DNA of 64,000 nucleotides, from contig NZ_JAGGMZ010000001.1 of the NCBI RefSeq assembly GCF_017875735.1, positions 1,240,001-1,304,000 of the forward strand, given 5' to 3'. Made by a program: the position numbers and the translations under genes. Shown one piece after another: positions 9,100-17,226 of this stretch. The notes below the pieces were generated by a model. It saw only the letters and a program-made list of their open reading frames with translations, was not told the DNA's origin and searched no databases. The stretch's first letter is position 1; every line of letters begins with the position of its first letter. This DNA is from Arthrobacter sp. CAN_C5 (lineage in GTDB: Bacteria; Actinomycetota; Actinomycetes; Actinomycetales; Micrococcaceae).

Positions 9100-10636
9100 G
9101 TTTCCTGGGGTGGGCCTGTTTGCCACTATGGCGGGCTCAGTGCCCTGATCCTTTCCAGGCCTTTGATCAGCAGGCCTGTGTCGGGTGCTGCCGCGGCGAG
9201 GTGAAGGATGAGCTTGCGGGCGTGGGTGCTGATCTTCCCGGCGATTTCAAAGATCCGTGCCCTGAGTTTCTTTGGTTCCCAGCGTCTGGCTTTGGTCCCG
9301 TGGAAGGCGAGCATTTGGGTCCAGGCGGTGAGCTCGGCGGCGAGCATGACCAGGTGGCACCAGAACGTGTTCGCGGCGAAGGAGTGCAGGGGTAGGTTCT
9401 GAAGGCCTGTGTCTTTGGCGTTACGGATCCGGTCCTCGCAGCGGGCCCGGAGCCGGTGGCGGACTTCCAGGTCCGCGAGCTGTCCGCGTTTCTGGTTGGT
9501 GGCGAACGCGGTGTAGCGCATTCCGTCAATGTCGGTGATCCGCAGCTGCGCCCCTGGATGGGGCTCCTCTTTGCGCACGATGACGCGCATCCCGGCCGGC
9601 CAGGAGCCAAGGTCCAGCATCGCGGTGATGTCCGCTACCCAGGCGCCGTTGCGTTCGATCCCGTCGCTGTTATACGCCCGGGCCCAGGCCTTCTTCGGGA
9701 TCCGGGGCAGGACTGCCTCGACGGCGCCGTGGATGGGGAAGCCGACCGAGTAACCCAGGTTGCGGTGCCTAGCTGTGAGCCAGTTCAGGAACTCGTGGGT
9801 GCCGCCGGCGGAATCGGTGCGAATCATGACCTTCCGCCCCGACCGGTAACCCACCGGGAGTTGCTTCAGCGAGTCCCGCACCACGGTGATGTGATCCGCA
9901 GCGGTGTTCGACCCAGCATTGCCGGGTCGCTGCAGCACCGCCAGCGGTTCCCCGGTGCCCTCCGGACCGTGGTCCAGGAACGACGCCAGCGGGTGGAACC
10001 CGAACCCCCTCTTCCACGTGGGGCGCGCTTTTTCCTTCTCCGAATGCGAGTTCACTAAGGTGGCGTCGAGGTCCACGGTGAGCGGGTTCTCGGTGCTGAC
10101 GCCGTGCAGTGGCGAGTGGTCCCCGGCCGCGGCCCAGACATGGGCGCGGGCTGCGGCCCTGGCCGCATTGACTGCCGACAGTACCTTGGCAGGTTTGATT
10201 GTCGAGACGGTGGTAACCAGCCGGCTGATGGTCGGATCAGAGGCAACTGGACCGTAGACATCCGGCTGCGTACGGAGCCTGTCAATGTCGGAGATACAGT
10301 CACCGCCGGTGGCCAGCGACAGCGCCAGATCGGTGATGATCTTCGCGGGATCATGGCGGGCGAACGGTTTACGCCACGCCTCCAGACCCGCGGAAAGACC
10401 CGCCCCGATACCCGAGACGCGCACCGTCTCCGCCAGGATCAGCCCGCCGGCCTGGGACACCACACCGGTCCCGGCGGAATCAACACGGACCGAGGGATAG
10501 AAACCGGTAGACTGACTCACCAGAAAGGTGCTCCTTTTGACGCGGTGGACATGATGCGTAGACAACACCATTTTCCCACGTCAGGAGCACTTTTCGTCGC
10601 TTAACACACCCCGCTGGGGCCACCTCCCATGAAATA
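9100..10636 (-). mobile_element. IS1380-family insertion sequence
   Basis: One transposase gene is flanked by imperfect inverted sequences, tttcctggggtgggcc near 9101-9116 and, on the other strand, tttcatgggaggtggcc near 10620-10635. No target duplication could be read with confidence, so both boundaries are approximate. It lies between the two near-identical, inverted IS3 copies. Confidence 0.7.
9126..10571 (-). CDS. IS1380-family transposase
   Basis: A 481-residue DDE transposase. Recognisable segments are NPLTVDLDATLVNSHSEKEK (first Asp), VMIRTDSAGGTHEFLNWL (second Asp) and the long C-terminal part with LPLHSFAANTFWCHLVMLAA. This order is characteristic of IS1380 transposases. The true start may be a GTG a few codons inside, before SQSTGFYPSV, since the first 17 residues look non-conserved. 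The protein looks intact. Confidence 0.88.
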   Translation of the reverse strand: MVLSTHHVHRVKRSTFLVSQSTGFYPSVRVDSAGTGVVSQAGGLILAETVRVSGIGAGLSAGLEAWRKPFARHDPAKIITDLALSLATGGDCISDIDRLRTQPDVYGPVASDPTISRLVTTVSTIKPAKVLSAVNAARAAARAHVWAAAGDHSPLHGVSTENPLTVDLDATLVNSHSEKEKARPTWKRGFGFHPLASFLDHGPEGTGEPLAVLQRPGNAGSNTAADHITVVRDSLKQLPVGYRSGRKVMIRTDSAGGTHEFLNWLTARHRNLGYSVGFPIHGAVEAVLPRIPKKAWARAYNSDGIERNGAWVADITAMLDLGSWPAGMRVIVRKEEPHPGAQLRITDIDGMRYTAFATNQKRGQLADLEVRHRLRARCEDRIRNAKDTGLQNLPLHSFAANTFWCHLVMLAAELTAWTQMLAFHGTKARRWEPKKLRARIFEIAGKISTHARKLILHLAAAAPDTGLLIKGLERIRALSPP

Positions 10637-11005
10637 CCGAGGCTAGTAGCCGCGTCCCGCCAGCAGAAGTGAGTTATATCGGGTGCGCCGCTGTGCGGCC
10701 ACCTCGTGCCGTCCGGCGGCCAGTCCAACGCATGATAAAGATCCTGATCGTCCATCCCGCAAGGAGAAGTCTTTGACTACCGAGCGGAGATCCTTGGGAC
10801 CCATCGGATGAAGCACCCCGATTTGGTGACGTAGCTCGGTCGCGGCCGCGAGACGGGAATTGGACTGATAAATGGCGGCCCCCCTACGTGTCAGGGTGAG
10901 TTGAGGCCAGTGGCTCATAGCAAGTCCGTCTAATTCGTAGGGCGAGAATCAGGATCAGAACCAATGTCTATCTCCACAATTTCCCGGGTGCGGGAAGATG
11001 GGTCC

Positions 11006-11401
11006 ATGAGTAATTCTGGCCCTCGTGCCGGCGGTCCAAGGCCTCGAAGGTCGTTTACCCCGGCGCAGAAACTAGCCCATCTGGCCGCTTACCAACAGGC
11101 CTGTGACGATGGCTCCGGAGGCGGGGCGTACCTTCGTCGTGAGGGCATCTATTCCTCCCAGATCACTGAGTGGCGCAAACTCCGTGATGCAGGTGTGCTC
11201 GAGGGTAGGAAGCCCGGGGAGAAGATCGGCAAGCTTACCGCTGAGCAGGCCGAAATCGCCCGTCTACGCCGGCAACTGGAGGTGAATGAACGCACGCTGG
11301 CACGGACTCGGGCAGCGTTGGACATCATGGGAAAAGCACGGCAGCTTTTGGAGGAAATCTCCGAAAGCGAGGAGCAGCAGCAGTGGTACAGGAAACCCTG
11401 A
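11006..11401 (+). CDS. IS3-family OrfA, copy 2
   Basis: 131 residues, identical in sequence to OrfA of copy 1: basic N-terminus, helix-turn-helix-like middle and coiled-coil C-terminus. Start ATG 11006 follows GGAAGA. It overlaps the OrfB start in TGATG. Confidence 0.85.
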   Translation: MSNSGPRAGGPRPRRSFTPAQKLAHLAAYQQACDDGSGGGAYLRREGIYSSQITEWRKLRDAGVLEGRKPGEKIGKLTAEQAEIARLRRQLEVNERTLARTRAALDIMGKARQLLEEISESEEQQQWYRKP

Positions 11402-12402
11402 TGGGGGTTTATGCCGAACTCACAGGTGCGCATATCCCCACGCGGGAAGCGGCGGTCTTGGCCGGGATACCGCGGGCGACCGCAACCCGCAGCCCGCGGA
11501 TCCCGCAGGCCGGGCCGATGCCCGTGTCTGTCCCGGCAAACAAGCTCGACCCGGACGAACGCGCCGGTATCCTCGCTGCCGTGAACTCTGCCCGCTTCGT
11601 GGATCTAGCCCCGGTCCAGATCTACGCGCAGCTGCTGGACGAGGGGACCTACCTGTGCTCAATCTCAACGATCTACCGGATATTGACTGAGAATAAGCAG
11701 GTCAAAGAGCGCCGCCGGCAGGCACGCCATCCGCCCAGGACCGTTCCGGAATTGACAGCGGCCGGCCCCGGGCAGGTCTACAGCTGGGACATTACCAAGC
11801 TTGCCGGCCCGGTCAGGGGTAAGTACTTCGATGCCTACGTGATGCTCGATATTTACTCCCGCTACATCGTGGGCGCATACGTCCATGCCCACGAATCCGG
11901 GGAGTTGGCGGTGGAGATGATGAAGGAAATCTTCGGTATCCACGGCATCCCGGAAATCGTGCACGCGGACCGCGGGACTTCTATGACGTCCAAGACCGTA
12001 GCTGTACTGCTCTCCGATCTGGAAGTCACCAGGTCACACTCCAGGCCCCGCGTATCCAATGACAACCCCTACAGCGAGGCGTGGTTCAAGACCTTGAAAT
12101 TCGCTCCCGTGTTCCCTGAACGATTCGGCTCCCTGGCCGATGCGAGGGCCTTCATGGCGACTTTTGTCGAAGGATACAACCACAGCCACCGCCATACCGG
12201 AATCGGACTAAACACCCCGGCAGACGTCCACTACGGTCTTGCCGCGACGAAGGCCACCGAACGCTCCATCACTTTGGCCGCCGCACGGCAGAAGAATCCC
12301 GAACGATTCAGCACCGAAACGGACCCAAAAATACTCACCGTCCCCGGCGCGGCATGGATCAACAAACCATCCCAGGAAACCCAGACAGAAGCAGCCGCCT
12401 AA
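11401..12402 (+). CDS. IS3-family OrfB transposase, copy 2
   Basis: 333 residues, identical to copy 1, with the DDE residues in SWDITKLAG, HADRGTSM and SEAWFKTLK. The gene is intact and probably active. An upstream in-frame start at 11383 lies inside orfA. The product would cut and join the 1555-bp element ends. Confidence 0.9.
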   Translation: MGVYAELTGAHIPTREAAVLAGIPRATATRSPRIPQAGPMPVSVPANKLDPDERAGILAAVNSARFVDLAPVQIYAQLLDEGTYLCSISTIYRILTENKQVKERRRQARHPPRTVPELTAAGPGQVYSWDITKLAGPVRGKYFDAYVMLDIYSRYIVGAYVHAHESGELAVEMMKEIFGIHGIPEIVHADRGTSMTSKTVAVLLSDLEVTRSHSRPRVSNDNPYSEAWFKTLKFAPVFPERFGSLADARAFMATFVEGYNHSHRHTGIGLNTPADVHYGLAATKATERSITLAAARQKNPERFSTETDPKILTVPGAAWINKPSQETQTEAAA

Positions 12403-12527
12403 CTCCCACTGGCCCCATTCACCTTGACAACTTCCGCCCTGCCCTTTCTCCATTCGAAACGGACGCGTTCAAGTGGCTCCATGACTACCGGCAGCGGGTA
12501 ATTGTTGTTACTGGGCTTTAATCTGTA

Positions 12528-12586
12528 AGTGTGCCGAGTGGGGCCAGTTTCGGCCGTCCAGCCGGGGCCAAAACACATTGACATAC
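12528..12586 (-). mobile_element. Possible solo end of another IS21-like element
   Basis: Read on the minus strand, two related motifs, gttttggccccgg and cgaaactggccccac, lie in tandem between tgtgt and cacac. This resembles the repeated subterminal motifs of IS21 ends. No transposase gene adjoins it, so it would be a remnant. The call rests on pattern only. Confidence 0.3.
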
Positions 12587-12611
12587 TCAGGCGTGCTTGG
12601 TGGTTGGCTGG

Positions 12612-13022
12612 TCAAGGTTCGGAGATGGTGGCGGTGACAAGCTCGCAGCCCATGACCTTCTGGGTTGCCGAGCAATCGAAGCCGATCCACTCGCGGGTAT
12701 CCCCGGGCAATCCTGGATTACGGAACCGCCCTGACCCGGACCAGTTCTCGTCGAGGTCGTAGATTCTGACCCGGTGGGATACTTCGGCCTCGGGGATCTC
12801 GACTTAAAGGGCGCTGTGGCAGGCGTCAATGACTCTTTGGCGTTCGGCCATTTCGGCACCCTCGACGGCGTTGGCGATGACGGAGAAGATGGTGAGCCCG
12901 GCGGTGATCAGGATGACGGCCAGGAGCGGGAAACCCGCAGCCGGATTTCCTAGATGACACGGCATGCTTCGCGCGCTCGGTTTCAGCTGCAGCTGTCGAC
13001 TCCGATTCCGGTGCGGGTCCAT
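12612..13022 (-). pseudogene. Small membrane-anchored protein with an in-frame TAA
   Basis: The frame is 137 codons long. The first half contains a transmembrane helix (FPLLAVILITAGLTIFSVIA) followed by AEMAERQRVIDACHSAL. An in-frame TAA at 12804-12806 then interrupts. The same frame continues with convincing protein sequence, including VRIYDLDENWSGSG, REWIGFDCSATQKVMGCEL and a TGA at 12612. One substitution or stop is therefore the only visible lesion. The start is uncertain (ATG 13022 or a later one). The C-terminal half would be extracytoplasmic. The family is not recognised. Confidence 0.55.
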
Positions 13023-13115
13023 GGATCGAACGGCGCCCGCTCACAGTTGTCGGCTTCCGCGCGCGCGGATCATCATGATCTCAAGGTACGCGCCCAGTGA
13101 CATCGGCTATCGCCG

Positions 13116-13661
13116 CTAGGCCCAAACCCGCTCGGTTTCTGCGGCCCACGCTGCGGCATCGTTCCGGGCCAGTCGGAGGACTGGTTCAACGTCACCGCCA
13201 TCGCGAAGCCACTGGGTCACCGTCTTGCCGTCCAGTTCTTCATCGACAGCGGACTGTAGCCACAGCGCCCACGTCCATGGGTCGTCGATACCGGCCGCGA
13301 GCACCTTGAGAACCTCGGGCAGGCGGGCAAGTAACCTGCCGTCGTTCTGGAACTGCCAAACGGGGTAGATGAATCTTCCATCGGCAGTGCGGCACCCAAG
13401 GATCGTCCGTGCTCCCCGGCGCTTGTGGATCGCCTGGCGACTGACACCCAGCCAGTTGAGCACCCCTTCGGCGTCATAAAAAGGCCCGACCTTCTGCGCA
13501 AGCCTGTTTTCGCTCTGCTCGCGCGAGACTTGAGTAGCCATCCGCCTGGCAATTTCTTCTACTGGCACGGTCCCGCTGATGGCGATTCCATGTATCTGTG
13601 CTCGGGCGGCCTGAAGGATTTGGTCTGCCCTACTCGGCTGGATGTCGGCCGGGTCCGTCAT
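13116..13661 (-). CDS. Xre/MbcA/ParS-like (DUF2384-type) antitoxin-like regulator
   Basis: 181 residues. The central segment GVLNWLGVSRQAIHKRRGAR looks like a helix-turn-helix. The C-terminal segment DDPWTWALWLQSAVDEELDG, then KTVTQWLRDGGDVEPVLRLA, resembles the toxin-binding domain of Xre/MbcA/ParS antitoxins. I chose ATG 13661 because AGGAG lies 8 bp upstream; a GTG at 13670 is in frame. No RES-type toxin gene follows, so it may be an orphan antitoxin or a stand-alone repressor. Two direct repeats just upstream look like its own operator. Confidence 0.65.
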   Translation of the reverse strand: MTDPADIQPSRADQILQAARAQIHGIAISGTVPVEEIARRMATQVSREQSENRLAQKVGPFYDAEGVLNWLGVSRQAIHKRRGARTILGCRTADGRFIYPVWQFQNDGRLLARLPEVLKVLAAGIDDPWTWALWLQSAVDEELDGKTVTQWLRDGGDVEPVLRLARNDAAAWAAETERVWA

Positions 13662-13677
13662 CGCTTCCACTCCTAGT

Positions 13678-13720
13678 CAACTCGTCAATTAAGCTTATCG
13701 AAGGCGCTGACAACTCGTCA
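13678..13720. promoter_or_regulatory. Duplicated 10-bp motif, probable operator
   Basis: CAACTCGTCA occurs at 13678-13687 and again at 13711-13720, 33 bp apart, which is about three helical turns. The first copy is 16 bp upstream of the start codon of the antitoxin-like gene to its left. The second sits inside the imperfect palindrome ctgac-aactc-gtcag. This spacing suits cooperative autorepression by that gene product, which is an inference. Confidence 0.45.
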
Positions 13721-13863
13721 GCCACAAAGAAGGCCGATCCTCAGGCGGGGCGGACCTGCGGTGCCTACGCATGGGATTGGACGACTGAAGGAGTCTCTAT
13801 GACCCGCCGATTATGGGGCACAGCCAGACGCGCCGATCAAGAACGGGATGTTTGGAGGCGGAC

Positions 13864-14223
13864 ATGGTTCGAGTGAAGCATGAAGCGGATTCGATACGAA
13901 CGACGGCAGCGGGTCTAAATGGGACGCTCGGACCGCTGCTCACCGGCGCCCTTGCGGGCAATCCAACCCGTCGGATTAGCTTGGAGTGGGTGGAGAAGGA
14001 TGGACCTCTCCCGAACGATTATGAAGCCGCTCGGATGATTTTGGCACACAAGGTGTTCTGCCTGATCAGTCGCGCTGAAGGCCCTGATCTTGCAAGGTTG
14101 TGGTTCATCGGCGGAAATCCCTGGTTGGGCGACGAGACGCCCGTGACGGCAATCCGCGAAGGTCGCTTCGACCAGGTGTCCGGGGCGGCGACCGCGTTGA
14201 TAGACGGCACCTTCTCAAGTTAG
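13864..14223 (+). CDS. RES-partner antitoxin-like protein (orphan)
   Basis: 119 residues. The layout matches the gene at 21127: an N-terminal helical part (GLNGTLGPLLTGALAGNPTR) and a C-terminal motif LWFIGGNPWLGDETPVTAIR. The latter motif is shared, with changes, by three genes in this window and resembles antitoxins of RES-type toxins. ATG 13864 has GGAGG upstream. No toxin gene follows; 14224-14360 is empty. It is therefore an orphan antitoxin or has a distant partner. Confidence 0.6.
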   Translation: MVRVKHEADSIRTTAAGLNGTLGPLLTGALAGNPTRRISLEWVEKDGPLPNDYEAARMILAHKVFCLISRAEGPDLARLWFIGGNPWLGDETPVTAIREGRFDQVSGAATALIDGTFSS

Positions 14224-14362
14224 TGAGTAGGTCCGCGAATAGGGTTCAACGCCCGACCTACTCGGAGAACGCTGGGACAAGGCAGCTGGCTGGCCAGGTG
14301 CGTCGAGTCCCTGATCGGAGGTTGCTCTTGTACGACCGGGACTCAAGCATCAGGGTGTAGCG

Positions 14363-14695
14363 TCAGCCGGTGTTGGCGGTCCGTTCGATGGAGAGCACGG
14401 GAGTGGTGCTGCGGACAGTTACGGTCTGGCCGTCCTCGACGACGTCTAAAATGAGTACTCCGCGCTCTCCGACGACTAGTCGTTCAATTCGAATGATGGG
14501 AATTCGACTCTCATCACGCCGGAGGTCGTATACAGGTATTGATGCGAAATCGGTTGTGGGCGGCCGAACGTTGGGAAACCTCTGAAGGAAGCCCCGGGTG
14601 CAGTCCACCACGTACACAGTCCCGCTCTCAGTGGTGATGGTGAAGCTTCCAGGTTCGTCACCCGATAGCTCGTAGAGTAGGTCAAGATCGTTCAT
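14363..14695 (-). CDS. Hypothetical protein, 110 aa
   Basis: An acidic, probably beta-rich protein (for example TTESGTVYVVDCTRGFLQRF, then IERLVVGERGVLILDVVEDG). It has no signal peptide or membrane segment. It begins inside the end of an upstream minus-strand frame (overlap 14 bp), which suggests a two-gene unit. I do not recognise the family. Codon-position composition fits a real gene. Confidence 0.55.
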   Translation of the reverse strand: MNDLDLLYELSGDEPGSFTITTESGTVYVVDCTRGFLQRFPNVRPPTTDFASIPVYDLRRDESRIPIIRIERLVVGERGVLILDVVEDGQTVTVRSTTPVLSIERTANTG

Positions 14696-14930
14696 CTGGC
14701 CGAAACTCGCTTTCTGTCAAGATGTTGATGCAACTTATGGCTGCCGCTCGATCAATGCTGCTCAGCAACGTTCCCGAGGCGAGGGCTCGTAGTGATGCGA
14801 GCCCGATCCGACGAACGCGAGGTTCTGTGCTGAGGGCTCGGTCCATCGCCGCCCGGGTAAGATCCCAGGAGAGCCTGCCGGGTAAAGGACCGCGCGACGG
14901 GCACAAAGGTCGCTTCCTAAAGGGATTCAT
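14682..14930 (-). CDS. Hypothetical protein, about 82 aa
   Basis: A minus-strand frame from ATG 14930. The C-terminal two thirds look helical and protein-like (LTRAAMDRALSTEPRVRRIG, LASGTLLSSIDRAAAISCIN). Its stop overlaps the start of the next gene (14695). The frame is open further upstream to 15071, so the start is uncertain. The family is unknown, and it may be the remnant of a longer gene. Bases 15072-15270 hold no gene I can support. Confidence 0.35.
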   Translation of the reverse strand: MNPFRKRPLCPSRGPLPGRLSWDLTRAAMDRALSTEPRVRRIGLASLRALASGTLLSSIDRAAAISCINILTESEFRPDERS

Positions 14931-15270
14931 CGCCCGACCTCGGAAACGGGGGCTGCAGAAGGACAGGGTGGGGGTCAACCGGTGCAAGCCCATCGCGGCA
15001 GTCCGCGGGGTCATGACATCTCCGGTTTGTGCAAGTCGATTGCTCGTTCTGCTGCGGACTAAGAGTGGCATTCACGGCTGACTCCCTAAGGTGATTAGAT
15101 GCAGTTTGATAGACCAGACGTTAGCCTCCGTTGGTGACATTCCTGATGATGAATCACGCGGCCCCTCATGTTCGAGGCGATTGTGGCCACTGAGGTTCAC
15201 CAGGTTGCAGTGGCGTAATGACCGTGGACAAGCGACAACGTGCTTGTGAGGGACGTGAACTGACCTCGTA

Positions 15271-15699
15271 TTACCGGCCAACTGCATTCTTCAATTCGTC
15301 GAACTCTTCTCTACTCAGCATTTCCTGCGCGAAGGCTACGACGATCTGGTCCCAAGTGCCGGGCAGCCGGCCCTCATACGGGCTCGGGGCATTCTTCCCG
15401 AAATCATAGGGGTACGCCTTCAGCTGGTTAAGTAATGCACCGCGAGGACTGTCGTAGGCGAAAGCCCGCATAATGAGCTCGGCAGGATCAGGGGTGAGAT
15501 CACCGCCCCGCCGCTCGACGGCCTTCAGGAGGCGGTGGACTATGTCTTGGCTGGTGACGAGCAGGTCAGCAATCTCTCGCTGTGCGAGCCCATGGCCTCT
15601 TGCAATCTTCACTGCGCGCATGTCATCGAACAGATCGACTCGCTGCCGTGCCCGACGCTGTAATGCGCCACGGTGGAGTGACCGGAGCTCGGCGTTCAT
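15271..15699 (-). CDS. Helix-turn-helix protein, last gene of a five-gene unit
   Basis: 142 residues. Residues about 30-60 (AVKIARGHGLAQREIADLLV, then TSQDIVHRLLKAVER) form a sigma/Xre-like helix-turn-helix. The remaining part (GTWDQIVVAFAQEMLSREEF) is not recognised. ATG 15699 follows AAGGGAAAA and lies 10 bp after the stop of the upstream nuclease-like gene, so co-transcription is likely. It may regulate the operon or act as an antitoxin-like partner. Both roles are inferred from position and size. Confidence 0.6.
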   Translation of the reverse strand: MNAELRSLHRGALQRRARQRVDLFDDMRAVKIARGHGLAQREIADLLVTSQDIVHRLLKAVERRGGDLTPDPAELIMRAFAYDSPRGALLNQLKAYPYDFGKNAPSPYEGRLPGTWDQIVVAFAQEMLSREEFDELKNAVGR

Positions 15700-15709
15700 G
15701 CTTTTCCCT

Positions 15710-16795
15710 TCAGATGGTGAATTCGGCCCATAGCGGGTAGTGGTCGGAGATCCGCCACGAGACCTCATTGCGGGTCAGATCGGGATAGAGATGGGGGAGA
15801 AAGTCAAAATGGCCGGCCCGCCCGGTGTAAGTCATTGACTCCAGCAGTGAGGTGCCATCTGGTTCGGAGAACCAGGCGATCTGGTCGTAGAAATGGTTTG
15901 CACCGCTGGCGTCGAAGATAGTTCGCGGTACGTTGTTGAGCTCGGTCGGGGGCCAGAGCCCGGTCGAGATGAACGCTTCAAAGAGCGGATTACCGATCCG
16001 GTCGAGGTTGAAGTCGCCGAGGACGAACAGATTCTGGTTCCAGTCGTTTGGCCGGTCGGCCCAGTCGCGCATCCATTGGGCGAAGCCGGTAATTTCGGGG
16101 AGCCGCTGCGCTGGGCTTGCTCCCCATAGGACGTGCACGGTGGTCAGAAGGAAATCGACTTCCCCTCGGGTGAACCCCGCGGCGTACGGGGTACGGGCAA
16201 ACTGTTCGACGGGGCCATCTGCTGCTGGGGGGAGAACGATTTCTCCGACAAGGCCCGATACTTGGACCCGGTCGGTGTCATAGATAAACGTCAGTCTTTC
16301 GCTGTTGCCGGCAGAACCTTCGGTGACGTCGGAGGTCATGAACTTCCAAGTCGGACCGAGCATAGTCATGAGGGTTCGCAGAGCGGTGACGTCTCGGCGG
16401 ACCTCTTGGACGGCGATCACGTCGAATCTGGAGGAAACGGCGGCGATACAGGCGACCGCGTGCCAGTTCCGTTTAGGGGAGTCTCCACGAGTGGATTCCC
16501 AGGAGCGGGTCAACCCGCCGAAAGCCCGCAGGTTCCACGTCCCGATCAGCAGATTAGTGGCGGTTTTGGAAGGGATATTTTTGTCCAGGGCGACCCCAAA
16601 GTGAGCCAGTTCTTTCTGCACTCCATTGAGAGGAGGAACCACAGGTAAATCTAGCGGCGTAATAGGCACAGAACCATTAAGCGCGCGAAGGCCTTCCCGG
16701 GCAAGGCCCCTATTGTTGGCCCCCACCTGTGCAATCAACCCGCCCACTGGGACATCGAGACGAGAACAGGCGCCTGTACAAGCGGTGGCTTTCAT
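15710..16795 (-). CDS. Endonuclease/exonuclease/phosphatase (EEP) family protein
   Basis: 361 residues. The EEP fold begins near residue 83 with LIGTWNLRAFGG. It continues with the metal-binding Glu in DVIAVQEVRRD, the motif LFVLGDFNLDRIGNP and the terminal SDHYPLWAEF, which are the family's catalytic landmarks. Roughly 80 N-terminal residues precede the domain and are not recognised. The family hydrolyses phosphodiesters in DNA, RNA or small molecules. The substrate cannot be read here. No signal peptide is evident, so it probably acts in the cytoplasm. It starts 7 bp after the gene upstream. Confidence 0.8.
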   Translation of the reverse strand: MKATACTGACSRLDVPVGGLIAQVGANNRGLAREGLRALNGSVPITPLDLPVVPPLNGVQKELAHFGVALDKNIPSKTATNLLIGTWNLRAFGGLTRSWESTRGDSPKRNWHAVACIAAVSSRFDVIAVQEVRRDVTALRTLMTMLGPTWKFMTSDVTEGSAGNSERLTFIYDTDRVQVSGLVGEIVLPPAADGPVEQFARTPYAAGFTRGEVDFLLTTVHVLWGASPAQRLPEITGFAQWMRDWADRPNDWNQNLFVLGDFNLDRIGNPLFEAFISTGLWPPTELNNVPRTIFDASGANHFYDQIAWFSEPDGTSLLESMTYTGRAGHFDFLPHLYPDLTRNEVSWRISDHYPLWAEFTI

Positions 16796-16802
16796 ACTCA
16801 GG

Positions 16803-17207
16803 TCAGGCGAGGTCGACTGGGTAGGCTCGGCTAAGGAAGCCCATCACAGGGTGCCGACGTAGATCCCTGATCCCCGAGACCGACCCTACGACCAGCAACC
16901 CGACGGGTAGACTCCGTGTAATGAGGTGCTGGTGTGCGGCAACAAGGGCAGGTACCGCTTCCGGCACGGGCCGCCGCACATCCTTGAGAATGAGGAAACC
17001 CTCTTCCCTCAATGGTCCGGCCGCTACCTGACCGGCAACCAGTTCGTACAGCGGCCAACCTGACTTACCAACCAACCGCTGTGCAATCTGGATAATCTTC
17101 CGGCTGGCGGCAGGACTTCCGCAACTTGCCAGCGTCAGCAGAGACGGAGTTCCCGGGCCATTGGCCAGGTCATACGCCAAATCAAACTCCCACTCGTCTA
17201 GGCCCAT
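16803..17207 (-). CDS. Unknown protein, possibly an ATPase-like fragment
   Basis: 134 residues. The end (SLPVGLLVVGSVSGIRDLRR, then HPVMGFLSRAYPVDL) resembles the strand-turn-helix around sensor 1 of STAND/AAA ATPases. No Walker A motif is present, so it is either not an ATPase or only part of one. It lies 19 bp after the phosphoesterase gene and 7 bp before the EEP gene, which makes it an integral member of this unit. Confidence in coding is good; confidence in function is low. Confidence 0.55.
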   Translation of the reverse strand: MGLDEWEFDLAYDLANGPGTPSLLTLASCGSPAASRKIIQIAQRLVGKSGWPLYELVAGQVAAGPLREEGFLILKDVRRPVPEAVPALVAAHQHLITRSLPVGLLVVGSVSGIRDLRRHPVMGFLSRAYPVDLA

Positions 17208-17226
17208 TCCCGATCAAACCTTCCCT

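Larger units (their letters stand above)
10882..12436 (+). mobile_element. IS3-family element, copy 2 (1555 bp)
   Basis: It has the same length and ends as copy 1, in opposite orientation. The flanking 3-bp target duplication is CCC (10879-10881 and 12437-12439). The encoded OrfA and OrfB are identical to those of copy 1. I noticed one silent base change (near 11762 versus 7421). This points to recent transposition or gene conversion. Confidence 0.92.
10643..12482 (-). pseudogene. Small unknown gene split by IS3 copy 2
   Basis: On the minus strand a frame from ATG 12482 (MEPLERVRFEWRKGRA) is broken by the IS. It resumes at 10878 as AIYQSNSRLAAATELRHQIG and ends at a stop at 10643. Removing the element and one CCC duplication gives 282 bp, exactly 94 codons. 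The product would be about 93 residues and partly helical, from an unknown family. The stop lies within 10 bp of the IS1380 end, so the C-terminus may also have been replaced. The exact fit to codon length supports real coding, but homology is untested. Confidence 0.5.

Noticed and set aside
6747-12436. Composite transposon formed by IS3 copies 1 and 2
   Set aside because: Each copy has its own different 3-bp duplication (ACT, CCC), which shows independent insertions.
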